From Streptomyces sp. DvalAA-14 (GTDB lineage Bacteria; Actinomycetota; Actinomycetes; Streptomycetales; Streptomycetaceae), in assembly GCF_900091855.1 (NCBI RefSeq), contig NZ_FMCH01000239.1, positions 1 through 39,575 on the forward strand: 39,575 nt of DNA. Direction: 5' to 3'. The notes beneath the pieces were generated by a model. That model had not been told where the DNA came from. It did not search any database and worked only from the letters and a program-made list of their open reading frames with translations. Shown here in pieces: positions 1-7,833 of the stretch; the stretch's first letter is position 1, and every line of letters starts with the position of its first letter. Position numbers and translations under genes: made by a program.

Positions 1-183
1 GGCTGCCAGCAGGGCGACCGCGGGCCGGCCCACCGTCTCCGCGGCGCGGTAGCCGAGCAGCCGCTGGGCGTCGGTGGTCCAGCCGGTCACCGTGCCCTCG
101 GCGTCGATCACCGCCAGGGCCGCACCGACCGGCTCGTCGTCACCGGGTCCCCGGCCGATCAGTACCTCGTCGGGATTGATCAT
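1..183 (-). CDS. PAS-domain protein, N-terminal fragment (runs off the left edge)
   Basis: Only the first 61 codons are inside the window. The protein starts MINPDEVLIGRGPGDDEPVG and continues into a stretch resembling the start of a PAS sensor domain: small hydrophobic strand (ALAVIDAEG), then a W-T-x-x-A-x-x-LLGY segment. In Streptomyces such N-termini usually belong to long PAS/GAF proteins with a C-terminal SpoIIE-type phosphatase or a histidine kinase, but that part is not visible. The start is ATG at 183-181; a GTG one codon earlier is equally possible, and no strong ribosome site decides between them. It is divergent from the cupin gene at 391. I infer a cytoplasmic sensor; the output domain cannot be determined here. 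Confidence 0.7.
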   Translation of the reverse strand, partial: MINPDEVLIGRGPGDDEPVGAALAVIDAEGTVTGWTTDAQRLLGYRAAETVGRPAVALLAA

Positions 184-328
184 CACACCGCCGCCGCGGC
201 TGCCGCCCTGCCCTCACGACCTGCGCTCATGCCGTTGTCCTTCCTCCGCACCCGGTTCCGGCGGCAGACAGCCAACCTCTCACGCGCGATGCGGCATCGG
301 CTCGCCGACACAGCGTCAGCGCTGAAGC

Positions 329-358
329 TTGCACGGCATGGCGCAAGTCGACTACGGT
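329..358 (+). promoter_or_regulatory. Candidate promoter of the cupin gene
   Basis: TTGCAC at 329-334 and TACGGT at 353-358 are separated by 18 bases. They fit the Streptomyces vegetative pattern (TTGACN, TAGRRT) well. The predicted start of transcription, about 364-367, falls inside the dyad at 361-376. Confidence 0.5.
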
Positions 359-360
359 TA

Positions 361-376
361 TGAGAGCACACTCTCA
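361..376 (+). promoter_or_regulatory. Perfect dyad operator TGAGAG-CACA-CTCTCA
   Basis: Six-base arms that are exact reverse complements are separated by four bases. The dyad lies right after the candidate -10 box and ends 14 bases before the cupin start codon, so a bound protein would block transcription initiation. Size and placement suit a TetR- or MarR-type repressor, but no such gene is in the window. Confidence 0.55.
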
Positions 377-390
377 CAAAGGAGTCGACC

Positions 391-849
391 ATGACCGACG
401 TCTCGATCGTCGCCCCGAACGGCGGCGAGGTGATCGAACTGGGCCCGGCCCGGATACGCGTCCTGGAGGACGGCGGCACGACCGGACACCGCCTCGGGAT
501 CGGCGAGATCACGCTGGCCCCGCACAGCGCCGGCCCGCCCCAGCACCGGCACGCCGAACACGACGAGGGCTTCTACGTGGTGTCCGGCACCGCCCGCTTC
601 ACCGTCGGGCACACCGACCACGACGCGCCCAGCGGCACGCTGGTGATGGTGCCGCCCGGGGCCCCGCACACCTTCGCCAATCCCGGGCCCGAGCCGCTCG
701 TCATGATCAACACCTTCACCCCGGATCTCTATGTGCGGTACTTCCAGGACCTGCGGGACACCTTCGCGGACGGCCGGGCGGTCACCGAGGAGGCCACCGC
801 CGAGGTGATGGGCCGTTACGCCACCACACCGGCGACCGACTTCGCCTGA
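391..849 (+). CDS. Cupin-domain protein
   Basis: This 152-residue protein is a single small beta-barrel cupin. The first cupin motif is visible as PPQHRHAEHDEGFYVVSG (His, His, Glu pattern that usually binds a metal) and the second as PPGAPHTFANPG. A short helical tail follows. Such proteins are either small metal-dependent enzymes (dioxygenases, isomerases) or ligand-binding proteins, and sequence alone does not show which. It has a good ribosome site (AAAGGAG about eight bases before ATG) and its own promoter with a dyad operator directly upstream. It seems to form a single-gene unit, because the next gene at 944 follows after 94 bases with a separate candidate start region. Cytoplasmic; no signal peptide. 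Confidence 0.85.
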   Translation: MTDVSIVAPNGGEVIELGPARIRVLEDGGTTGHRLGIGEITLAPHSAGPPQHRHAEHDEGFYVVSGTARFTVGHTDHDAPSGTLVMVPPGAPHTFANPGPEPLVMINTFTPDLYVRYFQDLRDTFADGRAVTEEATAEVMGRYATTPATDFA

Positions 850-943
850 CCCCCGGCGGCGCCGTGTGGCCAGCGGGCCGCGGGTGAAGCTAAGGTGATC
901 CGCGCTGTTCGACCGAGCGGACCACCAGGGGGCCTCACACCGT

Positions 944-1705
944 ATGAATGACTCTCCCGGGGTTTCGGGCACCGTACTGCCCGGGTACCCGGAGCCGTTG
1001 TGGATCCAGGCGGTCAATGTGATCCGCGGGGAGATCGACCGCGGTGTGCTGCGGCCGGGCGGGCGGCTGCCGCCCGAGCGCGAGCTGTGCCGGCAACTGG
1101 GCATCAGCCGGGTGACACTGCGCAAGGCGCTCGGCAGCCTGGTCGAGGCCGGCGTGCTGAGCCCCTCGCACGGGCGCGGCTGGTACGTCGCGAAGAGCAC
1201 GCAGAAGAAGGAGTGGCCCAACAGCCTGGAGTCGTTCAGCGAGACCGCGGCCCGGATGGGGCTCGAACCGCATTCGACGGTGCTGCGGGCCGAGGCGACC
1301 CCGGCCACCATCGACGAGGCGGAGCAACTGGGCATCGCGCCGGGGACGTCGCTGTTCCGGCTGGAGCGGGTGCGGCTGCTGGAGGGCGTGCCGATAGCGC
1401 TCGACCTGACCCGCCTGCGGTCCGCGCTGGTACCGGGGATCGACAGCGTCGACTTCCGGGTCCGGTCGCTGTACTCGACGCTCTCCGCGGCCGGCATCGA
1501 ACCGGTCCGCGCGGACAGCACCATCGAGGCCACCAAGGCCGACGAGCGGGTGGCCGGGCACCTCGACCTGGCAGCCGGCGACCCGGTGCTCGTCATGCGC
1601 CAAGTCGCCCTGAGCGCGCAGCAGGAGCCGCTGTTCGTGTCCACCATCCGGTACGCGGGCGACCGCTACCGGCTGCGGACCTCGTTCTCCCGGTCGCACG
1701 ACTGA
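944..1705 (+). CDS. GntR-family regulator with UTRA domain (HutC subfamily), copy 1
   Basis: The 253-residue protein has an N-terminal winged helix-turn-helix (about residues 17-85, with LPPERELC and the recognition segment LGISRVTLRKAL at 52-63) and a C-terminal UTRA ligand-binding domain (about 95-245, ending YAGDRYRLRTSF). HutC-type members bind dyads containing half-sites such as TGGT/ACCA and release DNA when bound by a sugar phosphate or similar metabolite. A close paralogue lies at 14422; the two agree over most of their length, and the recognition helix is identical. I infer that both act on the same operators in this cluster. It is convergent with the dehydrogenase gene ending at 1751, with a hairpin between them. 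Confidence 0.93.
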   Translation: MNDSPGVSGTVLPGYPEPLWIQAVNVIRGEIDRGVLRPGGRLPPERELCRQLGISRVTLRKALGSLVEAGVLSPSHGRGWYVAKSTQKKEWPNSLESFSETAARMGLEPHSTVLRAEATPATIDEAEQLGIAPGTSLFRLERVRLLEGVPIALDLTRLRSALVPGIDSVDFRVRSLYSTLSAAGIEPVRADSTIEATKADERVAGHLDLAAGDPVLVMRQVALSAQQEPLFVSTIRYAGDRYRLRTSFSRSHD

Positions 1706-1736
1706 CCCGGTCCGGCCGAGGCCGGGTCGGACCGGG
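1706..1736. terminator. Convergent terminator hairpin
   Basis: Nine-base arms CCCGGTCCG (1706-1714) and CGGACCGGG (1728-1736) are perfectly complementary with a 13-base loop. It starts right after the GntR stop codon and sits before the convergent dehydrogenase 3' end. There is no U-tract, as is common in Streptomyces. Confidence 0.55.
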
Positions 1737-1750
1737 CCCGCCGGCCGGGG

Positions 1751-2695
1751 TCAGAGCAGCAGCACGCCCTTGACGAAGTCCGGCCCGGCCTCGGTCATGG
1801 TGCGGAAGGCCTCGTCCACCTCGTCCAGTGCGAAGCGGTGGGTGATCAGCGGCGCGTAGCTGAAGCGCCGCTCGGCTATCAGGCCCAGCGCGTCGCGCAT
1901 CGCGGCGACCACCCGGGTGCGGTCCGGGCAGAAGCCGTTGACGACGGTGACGGCCTTGTACCAGAGGTCCATGTCCATCATCGCGTCGCCGGTGTGGTGG
2001 TAGCCCACCACGCACAGCGTGCCGAACGGGCGGACGAGGCTGCCGGCCGTCTTCAGCCCGCCGGTCGCCCCGGTGGCCTCCAGCACGATCGCCAGCCGGG
2101 CGTCGGTGGCCCGGCCGGTGTCGGTGCGGTACTCCTCGGGCAGTTCGTCGGGGGCGAAGACCAGGTCGGCGCCGAGGGCGAGCGCGCGCCGGCGGCGGGC
2201 CGGGTCGGGGTCGACGCCGACCAGCAGGCCGGGCGCGTGCCGCTTGGCGAGCTGGACCAGTCCGAGCCCCATGAAGCCGAGCCCGACCACGGCCACCCGG
2301 TCGCCCGCGCGGATGCCGGTACGGGACAGGGCCTCCTCCAGGTCGGCGACCGGCTCGCCGATGGCGTGCGCCGGCTCGATACCGGCCGGCACCGGCAGGA
2401 CGGCGTTGGCGTCCATCACCGCCAGGGTCGCGAATCCCTCGCCGCCCAGCCCGGTCACCAGGTCGCCCGGCTGCCAGCGCCCCGCGTCGCGGCCGGTCGC
2501 CGCGACCCGGCCCACCATCTCGTGGCCGAGCCGCAGCGGGGAGGCGGCCGCGTCATGGCTGAGCCACGCTCCGACGTCCGAGGTGCACACGCCGCTGGCC
2601 ACCACCTCCACCAGTACCTGCCCGGCGCCCGGGACCGGGTCGTCCGCGGTGACGACTTCCGAGGTGCGCGGGCCGACCAGCTGACTGATCTTCAT
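1751..2695 (-). CDS. Zinc-type medium-chain alcohol/polyol dehydrogenase
   Basis: This 314-residue member of the MDR superfamily would oxidise or reduce a sugar, polyol or related alcohol with NAD(P). The catalytic zinc site is visible as Cys37 (GVCTSD) and GHE at 57-59, and the Rossmann motif as VVGLGFMGLG near residues 135-145. The loop with four cysteines that binds structural zinc in many relatives is missing, which explains the short length (typical members have 340-360 residues). The start ATG at 2695 has GGAG upstream. It is divergent from the Gfo/Idh/MocA gene at 2954, and the shared 258-base gap carries repeated AGTGGT elements, so it probably belongs to the same regulon. The substrate is not predictable. 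Confidence 0.88.
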   Translation of the reverse strand: MKISQLVGPRTSEVVTADDPVPGAGQVLVEVVASGVCTSDVGAWLSHDAAASPLRLGHEMVGRVAATGRDAGRWQPGDLVTGLGGEGFATLAVMDANAVLPVPAGIEPAHAIGEPVADLEEALSRTGIRAGDRVAVVGLGFMGLGLVQLAKRHAPGLLVGVDPDPARRRRALALGADLVFAPDELPEEYRTDTGRATDARLAIVLEATGATGGLKTAGSLVRPFGTLCVVGYHHTGDAMMDMDLWYKAVTVVNGFCPDRTRVVAAMRDALGLIAERRFSYAPLITHRFALDEVDEAFRTMTEAGPDFVKGVLLL

Positions 2696-2864
2696 ACGGG
2701 TCTCCTGTCCTAGTGGTGCGGGTCAGTGTAGTCATCTGGTTCTAAGTGGTAAGCCCTGGTGCGGTCGACCATTGGCTGGATCCGTCCATCCAGAATGTCC
2801 CTTTTTGCAGGAGAAGTACCTGATAGAAGGGCGAATTTCCGCCGCGTTACCTACCGCTCCACCT

Positions 2865-2893
2865 CTAGACAGGACCGCTGTTCGTATTAAGAT
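2865..2893 (+). promoter_or_regulatory. Candidate promoter of module A
   Basis: CTAGAC at 2865-2870 and TAAGAT at 2888-2893 with a 17-base spacer. The expected transcription start, about 2900, coincides with the dyad at 2901-2923. Confidence 0.4.
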
Positions 2894-2900
2894 GTCGGCA

Positions 2901-2923
2901 AGTGGTATGCATTTGGCACACCA
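2901..2923 (+). promoter_or_regulatory. Candidate GntR operator upstream of module A
   Basis: AGTGGTATGCAT at 2901-2912 is part of an imperfect dyad: TGGTATGC (2903-2910), five-base centre, GCACACCA (2916-2923), one mismatch between arms. Its reverse complement ATGCATACCACT is almost identical to ATGCAATACCACT at 13291-13303 in front of module B. It covers the predicted transcription start, so binding would repress. Confidence 0.5.
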
Positions 2924-2953
2924 TCAGCTGGACCTGGGGAGGAGGAGACAGCC

Positions 2954-4057
2954 ATGGAAGACGCAGCGGATACAGCCGGGGACGAACTCTCGGCGGTGGT
3001 CATCGGAGCGGGTTCACAGGGACGGGTCCACGCCCTGGGGTATCTCGCCGCCCCCGGGGTGGCCCTGACCGCGCTCGCGGACGTCGACCAGCGGTCCGCC
3101 GAGAGCCTGGCCGCGGAGCTGGAAGTGCCCGGCGTCCACCGCGACTACCGCGAACTGCTCGCGGCGGCGCGGCCGGACATCGTCAGCGTCTGCACCCCGC
3201 CCGCGCTCCACCCCGAGGTGGTGAAGGCGGCCGTCGCGGCCGGCGCCCGGGCGGTGCACTGCGAGAAGCCGATCGCCCTCAGCTACGGCGAGGCCCTGGA
3301 GATGGCGGCCACCGCCGCCGACGCCGGGGTGCAGCTCACCTTCAACCTCCAGCGCCGCTTCGACCCCGTGCAGCGCCAGGCCCGGGAGTGGATCGCGCAG
3401 GGCGAGATCGGCGACGTGGTGACCATCGAGGGCTACTGCCCGAATCTGTTCGACTGGGGCACCCACATCCTCGACCTCGTCCTGTTCCACCGGCAGGACG
3501 CCGCCCCGCAGTGGGTGCTGGGCCAGATCGACGCGTCCGTCGACCGCTATGTCTACGGCGTGTTCACCGAAACCGCCTCGCTGACCCAGATCGGGTGGGC
3601 GGACGGGGTGCGGGCGGTCGTCTCCACCGGGCGCGAGCCGCACACCTCCGTGCTCAACCTGGAGAACGACCTCGGACTGATCGTCCAGGGCACCCGGGGA
3701 CGGGCCGATCTGCGCGGCGCCCGCGGCCTGCTGCGCCGCTTCGGCAAGGACGACCTGGTGCACACCTCGCCGTTCGACACCGACGTCCGCCACTGGGACC
3801 GCGGCGTGGACCCGGCGATCACGGCCGGCACCGCCGAGGCGATCCGCGACCTCGTCGCGTCGCTGCGGACCGGCCGGCGGCCGGCCCTGCACGCCGAGTA
3901 CGGGCTGCGCGGCGCCGAACTGGTCTTCGCCACCTATGAGAGCAGCCGGTCCCGGCGGCGGGTGCCGCTGCCCCTGGACCGGCTGGACAACGCCCTGATC
4001 AGCGGGCGAGCGGAGGGCTACTGGAGCCCTACCGGCGAACTGCGCTCCACTTACTGA
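2954..4057 (+). CDS. Gfo/Idh/MocA-family oxidoreductase 1
   Basis: The 367-residue protein is a cytoplasmic NAD(P)-dependent sugar or cyclitol dehydrogenase. The N-terminal Rossmann domain has GAGSQG (residues 18-23) and the family motif EKP at 104-106 (CEKPIA). The C-terminal alpha/beta domain has the D-W-G-T-H version of the catalytic DxGxH motif. It is the first gene of module A, with a strong ribosome site (GGAGGAGG) before ATG, and starts just after the proposed operator. Family members oxidise ring hydroxyls; glucoside 3-dehydrogenases such as ThuB belong here, and ThuB is a partner of ThuA, a relative of the next gene product. That link is from family knowledge; the substrate here is not shown by the sequence. 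Confidence 0.9.
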   Translation: MEDAADTAGDELSAVVIGAGSQGRVHALGYLAAPGVALTALADVDQRSAESLAAELEVPGVHRDYRELLAAARPDIVSVCTPPALHPEVVKAAVAAGARAVHCEKPIALSYGEALEMAATAADAGVQLTFNLQRRFDPVQRQAREWIAQGEIGDVVTIEGYCPNLFDWGTHILDLVLFHRQDAAPQWVLGQIDASVDRYVYGVFTETASLTQIGWADGVRAVVSTGREPHTSVLNLENDLGLIVQGTRGRADLRGARGLLRRFGKDDLVHTSPFDTDVRHWDRGVDPAITAGTAEAIRDLVASLRTGRRPALHAEYGLRGAELVFATYESSRSRRRVPLPLDRLDNALISGRAEGYWSPTGELRSTY

Positions 4058-4155
4058 ATCGAGCCGCCGCATGCGGATATCCCCAGCCCCGCCATGTCCC
4101 CGATGCCCCGTACCCCTTCGCCCACGCCCCCGTCGGCGGGTCCACCGCGCTCGCC

Positions 4156-4791
4156 GTGATCAGCGGCGACGACGTCCACGAGGACCTGTTCACCGCGGCC
4201 TCCACGCTGCAGAGCGAGCTGACCGGTGAGGGCTTCGCGACCCGCACGAGCCTGGGGACCGCTCCCCTGGACGGCGCGGCCGAGGCGGACGTGATCGTCC
4301 TCTACACCGCGCTGGGCCGCTTCACCGCCCAGCAGCGCGCGGGGCTGGCCCGGGCGGTCCGCGACGGCTGCGGCCTGGTCGCCCTGCACTCCACCACGGT
4401 GCTCGCCTCGCCGCCCGACCAGTTGGACGAGGCGGACCGGCTGCTCGCCGAGCTGATCGGCAGCCGCTACGTGTCCCACGGACCGCCGCCGCACGAGAGC
4501 CGGTTCGAGGTGCGGACGGACGCCGGGCACGAGGTGACGGCGGACATCGCGCCCTTCGAGGTGACCCACGAGCACTACCGGCTCGCCACCGCCCCCGACG
4601 TGCGGGTCATCGCCTGGCGCGAGACCGAGGCCGGCCCCGAGCCGCTGGTGCACGTACGCCGGTACGGAAACGGCCGGGTCTGCTACATCCAGCTGGGCCA
4701 CGACATGCGGATCTGGGGGGAGCCCGCCGTGCGCCGGCTCGTCCGACGCGCGGCCCGCTGGGCCTGTCGTCCCGATCGTGAAGGGGAGTGA
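4156..4791 (+). CDS. ThuA-like domain protein 1 (start uncertain)
   Basis: This 211-residue protein has the ThuA fold (amidotransferase-like, without the catalytic cysteine): SGDDVHED at the start, EADVIVLYTALGRF, HGPPPHE, and GRVCYIQLGHDMRIW near the end. It is clearly paralogous to the protein at 10745. ThuA proteins occur with Gfo/Idh/MocA dehydrogenases in trehalose utilisation and in keto-sugar pathways; their exact chemistry is poorly defined. GTG 4156 is the first canonical start in this frame, but the paralogue has about ten more residues, including the rest of the first strand. Codon use upstream in the same frame (about 4090-4155) still looks coding, and no good ribosome site precedes 4156. 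The true start may be a non-standard codon or may have been lost. Confidence 0.82.
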   Translation: MISGDDVHEDLFTAASTLQSELTGEGFATRTSLGTAPLDGAAEADVIVLYTALGRFTAQQRAGLARAVRDGCGLVALHSTTVLASPPDQLDEADRLLAELIGSRYVSHGPPPHESRFEVRTDAGHEVTADIAPFEVTHEHYRLATAPDVRVIAWRETEAGPEPLVHVRRYGNGRVCYIQLGHDMRIWGEPAVRRLVRRAARWACRPDREGE

Positions 4792-4794
4792 CCC

Positions 4795-5772
4795 GTGCGC
4801 ACACTTCTGCGGAAGGTCGCCTTCTACCTGCTCACCGCCTGGGCGGCGATCAGCCTCAACTTCCTGATCCCGAGGATCATGCCGGGCAATCCGGCCGACA
4901 ACCTGATCAACCAGTTCCACGGGAAGCTCAGCCCGGCCGCGGTGCACGCGCTGCGGGTGCTGTTCGGCCAGTCGAACCAGAACCTCTGGCAGCAGTACGT
5001 CAGTTACTGGCACAGCGTGTTCACCGGCAACTTCGGCATCTCCTACGCCTACTACCCGTCGAAGGTCAGCACCGTCCTCGGGCAGAGCATGTACTGGACG
5101 CTGATCCTGGTCACCCTGTGCACCGTGCTGGGCTTCGTGATCGGCACCGGACTGGGCATGCTGGCCGGCTGGAAACGCGGCTCCTGGCTGGACTCGACGC
5201 TGGTGCCGATCACCACCTTCCTGTCGTCCATCCCGTACTTCTGGTTCGCGATCATCATCGTCTACGTCTTCGCGATCACCCTGAAGTGGTTCCCGCTGTC
5301 CGGCGGTTACGCCATCGACCAGACCATCGGGTTCAACAGCGGGTTCATCGGCAGCGCGATCAACTACGCCCTGCTACCGGCCGCCACCATCACCGTCGCC
5401 TCCATCGGCGGCTGGCTGATCGGCATGCGCAACATGATGGTGACCACGCTCAGCGAGGACTACGTCCGGCTCGCCGAGGCCAAGGGCCTGTCCAAGCGCC
5501 GGGTGATGTACACCTACGCCGCGCGCAACGCGATGCTGCCCTCCTTGTCGGGCTTCGCGATGTCGCTGGGCTTCGTTGTCGGCGGCTCCATCGTCACCGA
5601 AGTGGTCTTCAACTACCCGGGCATCGGGTCCGTCCTGTTCAAAGCCGCCCAGGCCGCCGACTACCCGCTGATGTCGGCGATCTTCCTGCTCATCACCGTG
5701 CTGGTGCTGATCGCCAACCTGGTCGCGGACATCGCGTACGTGTTCCTCGACCCGAGGACAAGGGAGAGCTGA
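4795..5772 (+). CDS. ABC transporter permease, DppB/OppB type
   Basis: This 325-residue inner-membrane permease belongs to the peptide/nickel/oligosaccharide importer family. The first membrane helix begins near residue 8, a long external segment follows (about 30-95), and five further helices come after. The EAA loop that contacts the ATPase is visible around EDYVRLAEAKGLSKRRV. It starts with GTG three bases after the ThuA stop codon, with GGGGAG just upstream, so it is translated from the same message. It pairs with the permease half of the next protein. Peptide-type importers in actinomycetes also carry oligosaccharides, so the name does not fix the substrate. Confidence 0.93.
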   Translation: MRTLLRKVAFYLLTAWAAISLNFLIPRIMPGNPADNLINQFHGKLSPAAVHALRVLFGQSNQNLWQQYVSYWHSVFTGNFGISYAYYPSKVSTVLGQSMYWTLILVTLCTVLGFVIGTGLGMLAGWKRGSWLDSTLVPITTFLSSIPYFWFAIIIVYVFAITLKWFPLSGGYAIDQTIGFNSGFIGSAINYALLPAATITVASIGGWLIGMRNMMVTTLSEDYVRLAEAKGLSKRRVMYTYAARNAMLPSLSGFAMSLGFVVGGSIVTEVVFNYPGIGSVLFKAAQAADYPLMSAIFLLITVLVLIANLVADIAYVFLDPRTRES

Positions 5773-5775
5773 TCC

Positions 5776-7833
5776 ATGGCCCTGCAAGCCACCGCCCTCG
5801 CCGAGCCGGACACGGTCCCGGAGACCTCCGAGGGGCCCGCTCGCCTCTGGTTGCGCCTGCTGCGCTCCCCGCTGACCCTCACCGGTCTGGTGATCACCCT
5901 CGTCTTCATCGTGCTGGCCGTGATCGCCCCGTGGATCTCGCCGTACGACCCCTCCGCCGTCAGCGACACCGCGCTGGCCGCGCCGTCCGGCTCGCACTGG
6001 CTGGGCACCACGCAGAACGGCCAGGACATCTTGTCCCAGATGCTGTACGGGGCCCGGGCCTCGATGCTGGTCGGCCTCGGCGCCGCCGTGCTGACCACGG
6101 TGCTGTCGGTGCTGGTCGGCGTCACGGCCGGCTATGTGGGCGGGATCGGCGACGAGGTGCTGTCGCTGCTGGCCAACGTCTTCCTGGTGCTGCCCAGCCT
6201 GCCGCTGACCATCATCCTGGCCGCCTACCTGCCGCACAGCGGCTCGCTGGGCATCATCCTCGTCATCACCGTCACCGGCTGGGCGTGGGGCGCCCGGGTG
6301 CTGCGGGCGCAGACCCTGTCGCTGCGCAAACGGGACTTCGTGGAAGCGGCCCGGGCCACCGGCGAGACGACCTGGCGGATCATCCTCAAGGACATCCTGC
6401 CGAACCAGGTCGCGGTCATCGCCGCGTCGTTCCTGGGCACCGTCATCTTCGCCATCCTCACCCAGGCCAGCCTGGCGTTCCTCGGCCTGGCCGACGTCAC
6501 CCAGTGGTCGTGGGGGACGATCCTGTACTGGGCGCAGACCGGCAGCGCGCTGCTGACCGGGGCCTGGTGGTGGTTCGTACCGGCCGGTCTGGCGATCGCC
6601 GTGCTCGGCACCGCGCTGTCGCTGGTGAACTTCGGCATCGACGAGTTCATCAACCCGCGGCTGCGGCAGGCCGGCATCGGCACCAAGAAGGCCCAGCGCG
6701 CCCAGGTCTCCGCGCGCCGGCCGCGGGCGCCGAGGAAGCGCGGCCCGGTGGCCGAACGCCCGGCGAGCGCGCCGTTCACCCCCGGCAGCACCGACGTCAT
6801 CCTCGACGTGCGCCACCTCAAGGTGGACTACGTCGGCGGCGGCGGGCGCACCCCGGCGGTCAGCGACGTGTCGTTCACCCTGCGGCGCGGCGAGGTGCTG
6901 GGCATCGCCGGCGAGTCCGGTTCGGGCAAGTCGACGCTGGCCTACGCCATCACCCGGCTGCACAAGCCGCCGGCCGAGATCTCGCAGGGCCAGGTGCTCT
7001 ACACCCGGCCGGACGGCAGCACGGTGGACGTGCTCTCCCTGGACGAGCACGAGCTGCGCGCCTTCCGCTGGGAGGAGTTGTCCATCGTCTTCCAGTCGGC
7101 GATGCACGCGCTCAACCCGATCCTGCGGATCGGCGCCCAGATCGAGGACGTCATCGTCGCCCACCGGCCGGCGATGAACGGCCAGCAGCGCGCCGCCCGG
7201 GTGATCGAACTGCTGGGCATCGTCGGCATCCCCGCCGACCGGGCCAACTCCTATCCGCACGAACTGTCCGGCGGCATGCGGCAGCGCGCGATGATCGCCG
7301 TCGGCCTGGCCCTGGATCCCGAGATCATCGTGATGGACGAGCCGACCACCGCGCTCGACGTGGTGATCCAGCGGCAGATCATCGAGAAGATCATGGAGCT
7401 GAAGGACCGGCTGGGCTTCTCGGTGGTGTTCATCACCCACGACCTGTCGCTGCTGATCGAGCTGTCGGACACCATCGCGGTGATGTACGGCGGCAAGATC
7501 GTGGAGCAGGCGTCGGCCGACGACTTCTACCGCAGGCCGCAGCATCCCTACAGCCGCGGGCTGCTGGCCTCCTTCCCCACCCTGGGCGGGGCCAAGCGGG
7601 AGCTGACCGGCATCGTCGGCTCGCCGCCCGACCTGCGCAAGCTCCCCAGCGGCTGCTCCTTCCGGCCGCGCTGCCCGCTGGCCTTCGACGCGTGCGCGGA
7701 CACGGTGCCGCCGCTCTTCCAGATCCAGGGGCCCGGCGGCGGACTCTCGCAGGCGGCCTGCCTGCTGCACGACCCGGCCGGCCGGGCCGCCGGGAACAGC
7801 ACCGACGAACTGGCGACAGGTGAGACCCGATGA
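5776..7833 (+). CDS. Fused ABC permease (DppC type) and ATPase (DppD type)
   Basis: The 685-residue protein joins two normally separate subunits. Residues about 1-300 form a DppC-like permease with an N-terminal OppC-type segment ([24 protein letters not shown]) and the EAA loop near [15 protein letters not shown] basic linker follows, rich in Arg, Ala and Pro (about 300-335). Residues 340-670 form an ATPase: Walker [10 protein letters not shown] (379-387), signature LSGGMRQR (from 497), Walker [13 protein letters not shown] (517-528), H-loop ITHD, and the C-terminal oligopeptide-type segment [14 protein letters not shown]. Such fusions are known in actinobacteria. The stop overlaps the next start as ATGA. 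It forms the importer with the genes on both sides and the binding protein at 9004. Confidence 0.93.
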   Translation: MALQATALAEPDTVPETSEGPARLWLRLLRSPLTLTGLVITLVFIVLAVIAPWISPYDPSAVSDTALAAPSGSHWLGTTQNGQDILSQMLYGARASMLVGLGAAVLTTVLSVLVGVTAGYVGGIGDEVLSLLANVFLVLPSLPLTIILAAYLPHSGSLGIILVITVTGWAWGARVLRAQTLSLRKRDFVEAARATGETTWRIILKDILPNQVAVIAASFLGTVIFAILTQASLAFLGLADVTQWSWGTILYWAQTGSALLTGAWWWFVPAGLAIAVLGTALSLVNFGIDEFINPRLRQAGIGTKKAQRAQVSARRPRAPRKRGPVAERPASAPFTPGSTDVILDVRHLKVDYVGGGGRTPAVSDVSFTLRRGEVLGIAGESGSGKSTLAYAITRLHKPPAEISQGQVLYTRPDGSTVDVLSLDEHELRAFRWEELSIVFQSAMHALNPILRIGAQIEDVIVAHRPAMNGQQRAARVIELLGIVGIPADRANSYPHELSGGMRQRAMIAVGLALDPEIIVMDEPTTALDVVIQRQIIEKIMELKDRLGFSVVFITHDLSLLIELSDTIAVMYGGKIVEQASADDFYRRPQHPYSRGLLASFPTLGGAKRELTGIVGSPPDLRKLPSGCSFRPRCPLAFDACADTVPPLFQIQGPGGGLSQAACLLHDPAGRAAGNSTDELATGETR

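Larger units (their letters stand above)
2696..2953. promoter_or_regulatory. Divergent control region with AGTGGT half-sites
   Basis: The gap between the dehydrogenase and the first oxidoreductase holds several signals. AGTGGT occurs at 2712-2717, 2745-2750 and 2901-2906. TGGT recurs at an exact 10-base step (TCTGGT 2735-2740, AGTGGT 2745-2750, CCTGGT 2755-2760). A dyad CTGGAT-N6-ATCCAG lies at 2776-2793. For the minus-strand gene a -10-like TACACT lies at 2730-2725. For the plus-strand gene CTAGAC (2865-2870) and TAAGAT (2888-2893) are 17 bases apart. AGTGGT is the half-site found in DasR/HutC-type operators, which fits the two GntR/UTRA regulators here. Confidence 0.55.

Noticed and set aside
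2862..2873. TCTAGA palindrome resembling the centre of a DasR site
   Set aside because: The TGGT and ACCA arms are missing; only the six-base centre matches.
4094..4159. Short open frame of 21 codons ahead of ThuA-like gene 1
   Set aside because: No ribosome site and a Pro/Ser-rich product with poor codon pattern; kept only as a remark on the start problem.
5374..7770. A minus-strand open frame of nearly 800 codons antisense to the transporter genes
   Set aside because: The plus strand carries clear permease and ATPase motifs. The antisense product is low-complexity (Gly, Arg, Gln, Val rich), a common by-product of high GC.
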